From a virus, in the IMG/VR virus record IMGVR_UViG_3300032326_000583, positions 1 through 23,568 of that record: a stretch of 23,568 bases of DNA; one strand, given 5' to 3'. How positions within the stretch are numbered: the first letter of the stretch is position 1; each line of letters opens with the position of its first letter. Below the pieces are notes generated by a model. That model had not been told where the DNA came from. It was given only the letters and a program-made list of their open reading frames with translations, and did not search any database. This document shows, piece after piece, positions 17,496 through 23,568 of the stretch. A program made the position numbers and the translations under genes.

Positions 17496-17983
17496 TGATT
17501 TTAATTAATGGTAAATTTACAAATGCTGTATTTTCAAGTAGTAAAAAAAATTTGATAAGAGCTATATGGTATGATGAAATTAAAAAAACATATCAAGAAA
17601 TATCAATCAAACCTGATTTAAATGATAATATGTATAAAAAGTTATTGGAAACTTTTACTACTGATGAAATTTCTACAATGACCGATCAGAAGCATAAAAA
17701 TCAAACCGCAAGTTTTGAATTAGTTGTAAAAGACATAGCAAAAAAATATGGTTTAATTTATGACCCAGCAATTACTAATCCACAAGATAAATTAACACTA
17801 GATCATTTATTTACACCTACAAACGATAACGTAGGAACAGATTTATTATTTAATCTTAAAGTAAAAATATTTGATTTACCGCAAGTAAGTTCTTCTACAA
17901 ATAGTGAATTGAAGAAAAAATTAAGAGAAACTAAAACTCCTTTAGAAGCTCTTTATGTTGCTGGTAAATTTTTATACGAATAA
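17495..17983 (+). CDS. Hypothetical protein, 162 aa
   Basis: The protein starts 'MILINGKFTNAVFSSSKKNL'. The first ~60 residues look like a small beta unit plus helix, the middle carries 'SFELVVKDIAKKYGLIYDPA', and the C-terminus is helical ('LKKKLRETKTPLEALYVAGK'). No family is recognised. It starts on the last base of the preceding stop and is the last gene of the rightward structural run. Its 3' end overlaps the minus-strand cargo operon by 12 nt, tail to tail. Location in the late block suggests a virion or assembly protein. Confidence 0.6.
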   Translation: MILINGKFTNAVFSSSKKNLIRAIWYDEIKKTYQEISIKPDLNDNMYKKLLETFTTDEISTMTDQKHKNQTASFELVVKDIAKKYGLIYDPAITNPQDKLTLDHLFTPTNDNVGTDLLFNLKVKIFDLPQVSSSTNSELKKKLRETKTPLEALYVAGKFLYE

Positions 17984-18670
17984 ATTGTATTTTTCCCAAT
18001 CGTGTGGGTGGTTATCCATATGTGTAAAATGCACATACTTAATATCAGGATAAAATTCATTTCCTAAAAACATATAAGGATTACCAGTTACTTTATTATA
18101 TAATCTATTCAGTGTAGCTACAGTATGTCTTGCAAAATGTTTATTTCTAGCCTCCATTCTACAAAACCATTCATTTGGTAATTTAATTAATTTAAGTTTT
18201 TCATTAACTGAATCTTCTATAAAGTGTTGTTCGCCATTAATTGGGCCTGAAGTAAATCCTTCTTCTATATATTTTTTCTGCCAGTGTTCTGGACTAGCCA
18301 TAAATTTTTCATAAATGTAATGACAATCTTTCGGAAAATACTTGTAAAATCCTCCATTAATACTAAATCGTTTTCCTTCTTCTCCTTTTAAATCTCTCCA
18401 CCATCCTGGTGCAGCTAAAAACTGACCAGGCTCTATAGGATATTCAAATATTTTTTTATAATCATTAATTAATAATATATCAATATCTATTACACAAATA
18501 GGTTCATCAATGTTTAGTGTCATACCATACATTTTGTTCCATTGCAATTTAATATTATCGGCCATTGGCTCTCTTATCCAAACAAATTCATATTCAGGCA
18601 GTTTACTTTCTAAATATGTTTCATATTCAGAACCATATCTATTACCAATTCTGACTGCTACTATTTTCAT
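17972..18670 (-). CDS. Glycosyltransferase-like protein, 232 aa (last gene of cargo operon)
   Basis: The N-terminus 'MKIVAVRIGNRYGSEYETYLESKL' fits a Rossmann-like GT-A glycosyltransferase of the GT8-like type. 'CVIDIDILLIND' carries a DxD motif (D62-I-D64), which normally binds a metal and nucleotide sugar. 'SINGGFYKYFP' (about 102-112) and 'NGEQHFIEDSV' are also typical acceptor-side segments. The C-terminus holds 'YPDIKYVHFTHMDNHPHDW', a His-rich end comparable to the late catalytic motif in GT8-like enzymes. Its ATG overlaps the methyltransferase stop (ATGA), so translation is probably coupled. It is probably cytoplasmic, since no membrane segment is seen. The acceptor is unknown. Confidence 0.65.
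   Translation of the reverse strand: MKIVAVRIGNRYGSEYETYLESKLPEYEFVWIREPMADNIKLQWNKMYGMTLNIDEPICVIDIDILLINDYKKIFEYPIEPGQFLAAPGWWRDLKGEEGKRFSINGGFYKYFPKDCHYIYEKFMASPEHWQKKYIEEGFTSGPINGEQHFIEDSVNEKLKLIKLPNEWFCRMEARNKHFARHTVATLNRLYNKVTGNPYMFLGNEFYPDIKYVHFTHMDNHPHDWEKYNLFV
17974..17994 (+). terminator. Weak possible terminator hairpin
   Basis: ATAC...GTAT with inner A-T pairs forms a short stem of about 6 bp with one bulge and a 4-nt loop, followed by TTTT. It spans the stop codon of the 162-aa gene, where rightward transcription meets the leftward operon. The stem is short and AU-rich, so this is a low-confidence call. Confidence 0.2.
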
Positions 18671-19815
18671 ATTTTTTGTAATGCTACTTGATTTTTTTTA
18701 GGTATAATTAATTCTTTAACTTTATTTTTATATATTTTTTTAAAACTATCTACAGCTAATTTAGGACTCAAAGTTTCATCTTCTAATATTTGATTTGTAT
18801 TGTGGTCTCTGGCCTTCCAATTTACTGCGTCATCAATTAACATTATACCATTATCATTTAACATATTAAAAGAATATATTAAATCTTGTATAACAATATG
18901 CGACCTGTGGTCTCCATCAACATATATAAAATCAAATTTTTCTTTCGTGTGAATTAACTTTTGAAGTACATTTAAAGAATAGTCTTTATAATAAGTTATT
19001 TTATTATTGTTTTTGCAGTTATGTAAGTTATGTAACCAATTTTTCTCAACAGTATTAAACAAAGATTGTGATAAATTGTAAATATCTGATTTGAAAGGAT
19101 CTATTGTATGTATTTTCAAATCATAATTATCGGCTAACCATATTGAATATTTTCCTTCAAATGTTCCTATTTCTAATACTTTTTTAACAGAATTGTTTTT
19201 GAATAAATGTTTTGTATTTTCTATTGCGTTATCTGACCAATTTCTATTAAATTTATAATTACCAAATTTAGAGTAATACTCATTTAGAGTCATTTTAGGC
19301 ACATTAAAATTATTAATGTCACCAGAATAATAAATGTGCCTCCAAGAAGAAGATTTTTCAGAATCTTTACCTACCAGATATAAATTCTCATCATTCACTA
19401 TCCAATCTATTCCTTCATATAATCTTTTTATAGGACTGGAATTAGGATGCCTTGATATAAAATAAAAATTATATTTTTTAAAGCTTTCTTCATTATATTC
19501 TTTAAATATTTCTGTTCCATATTGACATATTTTTTTAAATACTGTTGTAGGTGTTTTTCCAATATATTTTGGATTAGCAAAAAACTTAGTACTACATCTT
19601 AACACGTTAGGACTATAAAGACCGCCGTTTACAGCCGTGCAAGAATATGCAGGTTCTTCATTTAATAATGCACAGACAAAATATTCGTCTTTAAAATCTT
19701 TAATTACTTTTTTAATGTTATTTTTTTTAGCTAAGGTCTGTAAATATTCAAATTCAAAATATGGTTTATCAGATACTATGAATTTTATATCATCTTTTAT
19801 AGTTTCAATATACAT
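18667..19815 (-). CDS. Class I SAM-dependent methyltransferase with unassigned N-terminal domain, 382 aa
   Basis: The C-terminal half is a methyltransferase. The SAM-binding motif 'VLEIGTFEGKYSIWLAD' (about 212-228) is followed by 'IHTIDPF', then the 'FDFIYVDGDHRSHIV' acidic loop (about 294-308) and 'GIMLIDDAVNW' (about 323-333). This order is typical of the Methyltransf_24-type fold that modifies small molecules or sugars. The N-terminal ~190 residues are a separate domain; 'YNFYFISRHPNSSPIKRLYEG' and 'FFANPKYIGKTPTTVF' loosely recall an acetyltransferase (GNAT-like) layout, but this is tentative. Its ATG touches the stop of the preceding glycosyltransferase-like gene. A two-activity sugar-modifying enzyme would suit the operon, but this is inference. 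Confidence 0.7.
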   Translation of the reverse strand: MYIETIKDDIKFIVSDKPYFEFEYLQTLAKKNNIKKVIKDFKDEYFVCALLNEEPAYSCTAVNGGLYSPNVLRCSTKFFANPKYIGKTPTTVFKKICQYGTEIFKEYNEESFKKYNFYFISRHPNSSPIKRLYEGIDWIVNDENLYLVGKDSEKSSSWRHIYYSGDINNFNVPKMTLNEYYSKFGNYKFNRNWSDNAIENTKHLFKNNSVKKVLEIGTFEGKYSIWLADNYDLKIHTIDPFKSDIYNLSQSLFNTVEKNWLHNLHNCKNNNKITYYKDYSLNVLQKLIHTKEKFDFIYVDGDHRSHIVIQDLIYSFNMLNDNGIMLIDDAVNWKARDHNTNQILEDETLSPKLAVDSFKKIYKNKVKELIIPKKNQVALQKI

Positions 19816-20481
19816 TTAAATCCAATAATCTTTTATCCAAGTATTTAAATCTTGCTGTTTACTTCCGTGATTTAAAATACAAACTTCATAATCTGTTCTT
19901 AGTTTTTCTGGCGTAGTATCTTTACCATATCTTACGCCTTTCCAATATGAATAAGCTATTGAGGTTGGTAATAAATCTACTTCAACAGGTTCATTAAACA
20001 AATAACGATCTATGCCTTGATATTTGAATAAAACCATTTCTTTATTTTTTTGAAAATAATCATATATTTTAACTCCTTGATTGCCTTGCCATTTCATAAT
20101 AGATGAATTGTATAACGTGGGATATTTTTCTTTTGCAGTTGGCATTAAATATCCTTCTTTCCATTGAGAATATAAAACCGAGAAAGTTCTTGTTTTGACA
20201 GAAAATAATCTATCTAAAGGATTTAATATAATAACATCTAGGTCAAAAAATATGTTTACGTCTTTATTAAAAATATTTAATAAATCAAGTTTAGGCCACC
20301 AATCTTTTAAGTCTGAATTTATTTTAATAGTTTTGATATTGTCTATAAGGTTTGAATTGTTATCTGTATAACAATAAAAATCAAACGGTTGACCATTACA
20401 GTTTTTCAAGACCATATTATATAGCCTATTAACATAATCAGAAGAATATTTTGTTCCCCATTTAACACATAATATATTCAT
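19816..20481 (-). CDS. Glycosyltransferase-like protein, 221 aa
   Basis: The N-terminus 'MNILCVKWGTKYSSDYVNRL' and 'FDFYCYTDN' fit a GT-A fold resembling GT8-type glycosyltransferases. The metal/nucleotide-sugar motif is 'NIFFDLDVIILNPL' with D80-L-D82. 'WWPKLDLLNIF' just before it is typical of the same enzymes. The C-terminal 'ILNHGSKQQDLNTWIKDYWI' includes a His-Gly-Ser segment like the late catalytic motif of this group. It shares its opening pattern with the 232-aa protein (K/R-x-G-x-[KR]-Y-x-S/E-Y), so the two may be related. It sits between the QueC-like and methyltransferase genes, 14 nt after the former. Donor and acceptor cannot be told. Confidence 0.68.
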   Translation of the reverse strand: MNILCVKWGTKYSSDYVNRLYNMVLKNCNGQPFDFYCYTDNNSNLIDNIKTIKINSDLKDWWPKLDLLNIFNKDVNIFFDLDVIILNPLDRLFSVKTRTFSVLYSQWKEGYLMPTAKEKYPTLYNSSIMKWQGNQGVKIYDYFQKNKEMVLFKYQGIDRYLFNEPVEVDLLPTSIAYSYWKGVRYGKDTTPEKLRTDYEVCILNHGSKQQDLNTWIKDYWI

Positions 20482-20495
20482 AATAAAAAAATAAT

Positions 20496-21287
20496 TTAAG
20501 AGTAATCTGTAGTATCTTCTACGCCTGCTTGTGATAATGCATATTTTTTACCTAAACAATCACTGCAATATCCACAATTTAATTTTGTAGTTAAAACTGG
20601 ACAAGAAACGGATTCAAAAATTTTATCTTTTAAACTTAATATTTCGTAAAATTTAATTATATTAGTGGTTGTTAAATTTATAAAAGGTTTTTGTACAGAT
20701 TGATAGTAGTGATTTATTTGTTCAAACCCTAATACTTTGTTTATAGCAGGTATTTTGTAGTCTAAATTTTTAGTATAATAATAAAGTTCAGGATATTTTG
20801 ATGAATTGTTATCTAAGTATCCATTAAGTTCGTTTACAGAAAGTAATCCTTTGTCCCAACCTGAGTCTAATAATAACTGTATTGTTTCTTGATGCATATT
20901 ATTGTGACCTGCAAAAAGAAATTTTACGTTTGAAAATTTTTCATTAATTTTTTCCATTATTAAATCATAGTTAAATTTGTGTTGATCTAATAATCCTTCT
21001 GTATTGTGTATTGAGTGAATAGCATTTAACTTTTCTAGTCCTAAAGTAAAATTGTTTTTTGCTTTAATTAATTTTGTTGGATTATTTTTAAAATTAGCAA
21101 ATTCTTCTGGAGTATTTAAAACAAATACAATATTTTCTATGCCATAAATTTGTTTGGCCATAAGTCCTAATAAGTGCGATTTAATACCAGCTGTATATAA
21201 TATTGCTATTTTTTCACCTGTTGCAATAGGTTTAAACACATCAAAAGTGCTAAATGTTTTTCCGTTTATGTTATAAGTACTATTCAT
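20496..21287 (-). CDS. QueC-like PP-loop protein with altered nucleotide-binding loop, 263 aa
   Basis: QueC makes 7-cyano-7-deazaguanine (preQ0) in an ATP-dependent reaction, and QueC-like proteins also occur in modification and defence systems. Two features point to the family. The C-terminus has four cysteines, C229, C238, C241 and C244, followed by 'GKKYALSQAGVEDTTDY', the QueC zinc-site and tail pattern. The N-terminal 'KIAILYTAGIKSHLLGL' lies where the PP-loop 'LSGGxDS' should be. Here the loop reads TAGIKS (32-37): the first Ser is Thr, the first Gly is Ala and the Asp is Lys. 'VKFLFAGHNNMH' resembles the later nucleotide-pocket strand. It follows the radical SAM gene by 3 nt. The altered loop suggests lost or changed ATP chemistry, or a different substrate. 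Confidence 0.7.
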   Translation of the reverse strand: MNSTYNINGKTFSTFDVFKPIATGEKIAILYTAGIKSHLLGLMAKQIYGIENIVFVLNTPEEFANFKNNPTKLIKAKNNFTLGLEKLNAIHSIHNTEGLLDQHKFNYDLIMEKINEKFSNVKFLFAGHNNMHQETIQLLLDSGWDKGLLSVNELNGYLDNNSSKYPELYYYTKNLDYKIPAINKVLGFEQINHYYQSVQKPFINLTTTNIIKFYEILSLKDKIFESVSCPVLTTKLNCGYCSDCLGKKYALSQAGVEDTTDYS

Positions 21288-21290
21288 TGT

Positions 21291-22298
21291 CTATTCTTTC
21301 TTTTTTTTATACCACAAAGTTTTTTGTGGTGTTTTAACTCCATCTATCTCGGTAACGTGAACCTGAGATCCTGTACAACGTTGATGACAAACAGATTTAT
21401 TGTTTGCATACATTAACTCTAACCACTCATTATACAACTTACTCTCTAAAATTTCAAATATAGTTTTATTATGTAATGATATACTATATTTATCTTTGTA
21501 AATAGGCCAGTTTGTAGATTTGTGAAATAAAGAAGCTGTCCAACAACAAGGAAATAAATTACCCCAAGAATCAACGTATATTTCTTTCCTTTGTTTATGT
21601 AAACAAATAAGAGGTCCTTTTTCTACTTGCATATCTTCAATATTAAATCTATCTGCTGTTGGAGGATAAATTGATTTTTTATTATTATCTTTATCTTTAT
21701 ACAAATAAGGTTTTTTAAAGTCTTTAAATCTTGCTGATATTTTTAAAACAAATTCATTAAATCCTATTTCTTTGGACAATTTTTCAGCTTCTTCAACTTG
21801 ATGCTCGTTATGAAAAAAAGGTATAAAAAACCATTTTGCATTTGCTCCTGTTGCAATAAATGCTTTTGCATTTTCTATAAGTTTTGACCATTTAACGTCT
21901 ACACGATAGATATGGTTTGTATCTTCTAGTCCGTCAATATGAAACTCTACGAAAGATTTAGTATTTGTTTTGTATATTTCTCCTAATTTGGTCCAAAAAT
22001 CTGTATTTCTTACACCACCATTTGTGCTTAAAGATATTAATATATTAGGATTATTGTCTAAAATATATTTTGTTATAGGCAATAAATCGTGAGCTATTGC
22101 TGGGTCTCCAAAATTACCACAAAATTTAAATTTTTTTAATGACTTGATAAAATCTATTGAAAAAAACTTAATAAAATTATCATAACTAATTTCTGATTGA
22201 TTATTAAGTATAAGTGAATTATTAGTCCTAGAACACATAGGACACTTTGCATTGCAACGGTTGGTTATTTCAAGGTGTACAGAATCAATTTGTTTCAT
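21291..22298 (-). CDS. Radical SAM/SPASM-type enzyme, 335 aa (first gene of cargo operon)
   Basis: Radical SAM enzymes use a [4Fe-4S] cluster to split SAM and start radical chemistry. The cluster motif is 'NRCNAKCPMCSR', with C15-x3-C19-x2-C22 at the N-terminus. A variant of the 'GGEP' SAM-binding motif appears as 'FCGNFGDPAIAHDL' (about 59-72). The C-terminal region carries auxiliary-cluster cysteines in SPASM spacing: C232-x13-G246-x4-C251, then C252, C304 and C308. 'ISLSTNGG' and 'KSFVEFHIDGLED' are typical barrel strands. SPASM enzymes often act on peptides, but some act on sugars or other substrates. It is 3 nt from the QueC-like gene and has a late-type promoter upstream. No Shine-Dalgarno is obvious. 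Confidence 0.85.
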   Translation of the reverse strand: MKQIDSVHLEITNRCNAKCPMCSRTNNSLILNNQSEISYDNFIKFFSIDFIKSLKKFKFCGNFGDPAIAHDLLPITKYILDNNPNILISLSTNGGVRNTDFWTKLGEIYKTNTKSFVEFHIDGLEDTNHIYRVDVKWSKLIENAKAFIATGANAKWFFIPFFHNEHQVEEAEKLSKEIGFNEFVLKISARFKDFKKPYLYKDKDNNKKSIYPPTADRFNIEDMQVEKGPLICLHKQRKEIYVDSWGNLFPCCWTASLFHKSTNWPIYKDKYSISLHNKTIFEILESKLYNEWLELMYANNKSVCHQRCTGSQVHVTEIDGVKTPQKTLWYKKKKE

Positions 22299-22310
22299 TA
22301 TTATATGATC

Positions 22311-22318
22311 TATTTATG
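22311..22318 (-). promoter_or_regulatory. Minus-strand late promoter box CATAAATA
   Basis: Read on the minus strand the sequence is CATAAATA, one base from TATAAATA at the least constrained first position. Predicted +1 is near 22305, 7 nt before the ATG of the radical SAM gene. It lies back to back with the plus-strand box at 22322, only 3 bp apart, so it probably drives the whole five-gene operon. Confidence 0.55.
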
Positions 22319-22321
22319 ATG

Positions 22322-22329
22322 TATAAATA
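22322..22329 (+). promoter_or_regulatory. T4-type late promoter box TATAAATA
   Basis: An exact late -10 box. Predicted +1 is near 22335, giving a 25-nt leader with a strong ribosome-binding site. A second near-match, TATAAATT, lies at 22333-22340. The context ATGATGTATAAATAT also occurs at the 7816 promoter. It restarts rightward structural transcription after the cargo operon. Confidence 0.75.
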
Positions 22330-22347
22330 TAGTATAAATTATATCAT

Positions 22348-22354
22348 AAAGGAG
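22348..22354 (+). promoter_or_regulatory. Ribosome-binding site AAAGGAG
   Basis: AAAGGAG lies 5 nt before the ATG at 22360. It is one of the best Shine-Dalgarno matches in the window and fixes the start of the 69-aa gene. Confidence 0.7.
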
Positions 22355-22359
22355 ATATT

Positions 22360-22569
22360 ATGTCAATAACCATTAATGGAAAAGACTATGATGAAACTAA
22401 GTTCAGTGATAAATTGAAAAATTACATTATAGCAAGACAAGAAATACAAAATAATAAAACAAGATTATTAGTTGAAATTGAAAAAATAGACGTTTTAACT
22501 GAATACTATAATAATAGAATTATAGAGGAATTAGGTATAGAGGTTAAAGAAACTAAAGAAACAAAATAA
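22360..22569 (+). CDS. Small DUF6447-like phage protein, 69 aa
   Basis: The protein starts 'MSITINGKDYDETKFSDKLK' and continues as a long helix with 'IIARQEIQNNKTRLLVEIEK'. This layout (short beta 'ITINGKDY', then a helix pair) matches small DUF6447-type proteins seen in marine T4-like phages; the assignment is from memory of the pattern. It ends in a charged tail 'EVKETKETK'. It is the first gene after the divergent promoters, with the strong ribosome-binding site, and the next gene's ATG follows its stop directly. The function is unknown. Confidence 0.7.
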   Translation: MSITINGKDYDETKFSDKLKNYIIARQEIQNNKTRLLVEIEKIDVLTEYYNNRIIEELGIEVKETKETK

Positions 22570-22908
22570 ATGGCAGCTGTAGCAAACTTATCAATAGACC
22601 AAGGCGCAACATTTACATCAGATATAACCGTAAAAGACATAAACGGAAACGTATTTGATTTGACTGGTTATACAGCCAACGCAAAAATGGCCAAAGGTTA
22701 TTCATCTACAAGAACAAGAACAGTAATTTCAACAACGTTTGCTACAGATAGAACAACTGGTGTTTTGACTATTTCTTTGACGGCCAATCAAACAGCCACT
22801 CTGGACGCAGAAAGATACGTCTATGACGTTGAAATTACCTCTAGTTCTGGTTCAGTTACAAGAGTTTTAGAAGGAATTATTACCGTTAGACCTGAAGTAA
22901 GTATTTAA
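22570..22908 (+). CDS. Small beta-rich structural protein, Ig-like, 112 aa
   Basis: The protein reads 'MAAVANLSIDQGATFTSDIT', then 'DLTGYTANAKMAKGY' and 'LTISLTANQTATLDAERYVY', ending 'VLEGIITVRPEVSI'. The arrangement 'I..G.TF...i.v.d..g...dLtGytv.akm', followed by strand repeats, is the pattern of small Ig-like or BppU-N-like baseplate and fibre adaptor proteins of phages. It starts directly after the stop of the 69-aa gene (TAAATG). It is likely a virion component linking or decorating fibres. Confidence 0.68.
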   Translation: MAAVANLSIDQGATFTSDITVKDINGNVFDLTGYTANAKMAKGYSSTRTRTVISTTFATDRTTGVLTISLTANQTATLDAERYVYDVEITSSSGSVTRVLEGIITVRPEVSI

Positions 22909-22936
22909 ATTATTCTTTATTATAGATTAAAATTAA

Positions 22937-22944
22937 TATAAATA
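22937..22944 (+). promoter_or_regulatory. T4-type late promoter box TATAAATA
   Basis: An exact late -10 box lies in the 57-nt gap before the 84-aa gene. Predicted +1 is near 22950, leaving a 16-nt leader with an AGAGAG ribosome-binding-like stretch. It shares its 17-nt context with the promoter at 1048. Confidence 0.75.
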
Positions 22945-22965
22945 TAAGTAAAAAGAGAGATTTGA

Positions 22966-23220
22966 ATGGCTAACATAACTGCTAGGATCAGTTCACCTAC
23001 ATCTGCTGGACCCCAAAAAGTATCTGTAACGATACCATCTGGTGCCACATTACAAAACAGTTCATTACAATTAAAATTATTAGGCGATGTAGATACAACA
23101 ACAGAAGGATTAGTTGACGGCTCTTTATTACAATATAGATCAAGCGATCAAAAGTTTGTTACAAGAACAAACATCATTACAACTACAGGAAATTTAACAC
23201 TTAACGGTGGAGAATATTAA
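22966..23220 (+). CDS. Small structural-type protein, 84 aa
   Basis: The protein starts 'MANITARISSPTSAGPQKVS' and continues 'LQLKLLGDVDTTTEGLVDGS'. The segment 'LGDVDTTTEGLVDGSLLQY' is typical of phage fibre and structural proteins ('L.DVD....dGs.L.y....kfv' module), and the tail 'NIITTTGNLTLNGGEY' is beta-rich. No enzymatic motif is present. It has its own late promoter and lies 3 nt before the next fibre-type gene, so it may be an adaptor or chaperone of that fibre. Confidence 0.65.
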   Translation: MANITARISSPTSAGPQKVSVTIPSGATLQNSSLQLKLLGDVDTTTEGLVDGSLLQYRSSDQKFVTRTNIITTTGNLTLNGGEY

Positions 23221-23223
23221 TAA

Positions 23224-23568
23224 ATGGCAACTATAATTAAAATTAAAACGTCCAGTGGCCTAGGTACACCTGCAACAGCCAAAATTGGAGAGCTTTCGTA
23301 TTCATACGCTACAGGTGCCTATAACACATTAGGAGATAAACTCTTTATTGGAGTTGGTCCAGTTGATGGTAACGGAGATGCCTCATCACAGGTTGTAATT
23401 GGCGGTAAGTATTTTACAGCAGCTTTAGATCATCAACCAGGAGTTTTAACTGCTAGTTCAGCTATTATCACTGATGCAAATAAAGCAGTAGATGAAATTA
23501 TTATAGGAAATAGTACAACAGTTGGTGGCGGAATTAAATTAAATGAAGGTACTAATAACGGTACTGAT
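23224..23568 (+). CDS. Fibre-type structural protein, N-terminal part, cut by the window edge
   Basis: 115 codons are present in frame with no stop before the window end. The start 'MATIIKIKTSSGLGTPATAK' followed by 'IGELSYSYATGAYNTLGDKL' and 'FIGVGP' is a widespread opening of marine phage fibre proteins (the 'G.l.yt.......g..LfiG' module). 'IGGKYFTAALDHQPGVLTAS' then 'AIITDANKAVDEIIIGN' is the repeating shaft unit that usually continues for hundreds of residues. The gene follows the 84-aa gene by 3 nt. It is likely a receptor-binding or shaft fibre; its C-terminal tip is outside the window. Confidence 0.75.
   Translation, partial: MATIIKIKTSSGLGTPATAKIGELSYSYATGAYNTLGDKLFIGVGPVDGNGDASSQVVIGGKYFTAALDHQPGVLTASSAIITDANKAVDEIIIGNSTTVGGGIKLNEGTNNGTD

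Noticed and set aside
1-23568. CRISPR array, tRNA genes, insertion sequences
   Set aside because: No regularly spaced direct repeats, no cloverleaf-type sequence and no transposase frame were seen on reading through the window.

Overview
The window is an AT-rich stretch of a T4-like (contractile-tailed) phage genome, from the late virion-structure region. The gene families match those of marine T4-like phages (cyanophage or SAR11 myophage type): a PAAR spike tip, gp25, gp6, a gp8-like wedge protein, a very large DUF4815-type protein, and many small fibre-like proteins. Every clear promoter-like site is the T4 late -10 box TATAAATA, and none is seen inside a gene. The host cannot be fixed from the sequence. 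The low GC and the family resemblance suggest a marine bacterium such as Pelagibacter or a picocyanobacterium.

Layout. Positions 1-378 (minus strand) hold the end of a small-gene cluster: a 79-aa protein, a 35-aa protein, and the start of a third gene that leaves the window. A 174-bp divergent intergenic region follows. Positions 553-5962 (plus) carry two tiny overlapping ORFs (the second very basic), the PAAR spike tip, gp25, gp6 and an 870-aa baseplate or structural protein. Positions 5994-9314 carry a fibre-like protein with an internal duplication, a C1q-like jelly-roll protein and the gp8-like wedge protein. Positions 9323-17983 carry the 2028-aa DUF4815-type protein, a coiled-coil small protein, a fibre-like protein and two further structural or hypothetical proteins.

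Positions 17972-22298 run on the opposite strand and form a compact five-gene cargo operon. In transcription order it encodes a radical SAM/SPASM enzyme, a QueC-like protein with a degenerate PP-loop, a glycosyltransferase-like protein, a class I methyltransferase with an unassigned N-terminal domain, and a second glycosyltransferase-like protein. A minus-strand late-type promoter sits in front of it, back to back with the plus-strand promoter that restarts structural transcription. From 22360 to the end are DUF6447-like, Ig-like and fibre-type genes, the last one cut by the window edge.

How the genes fit together. The plus-strand genes build the baseplate, spike and tail appendages. They are tightly packed, with gaps of 0-30 nt, and are probably transcribed late from several TATAAATA promoters. 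The minus-strand cargo operon is timed with them. It looks like a biosynthetic or modification cassette that could decorate a virion protein, a cell-surface glycan or a small molecule; its substrate cannot be read from the sequence. It is the best candidate here for an undescribed system.
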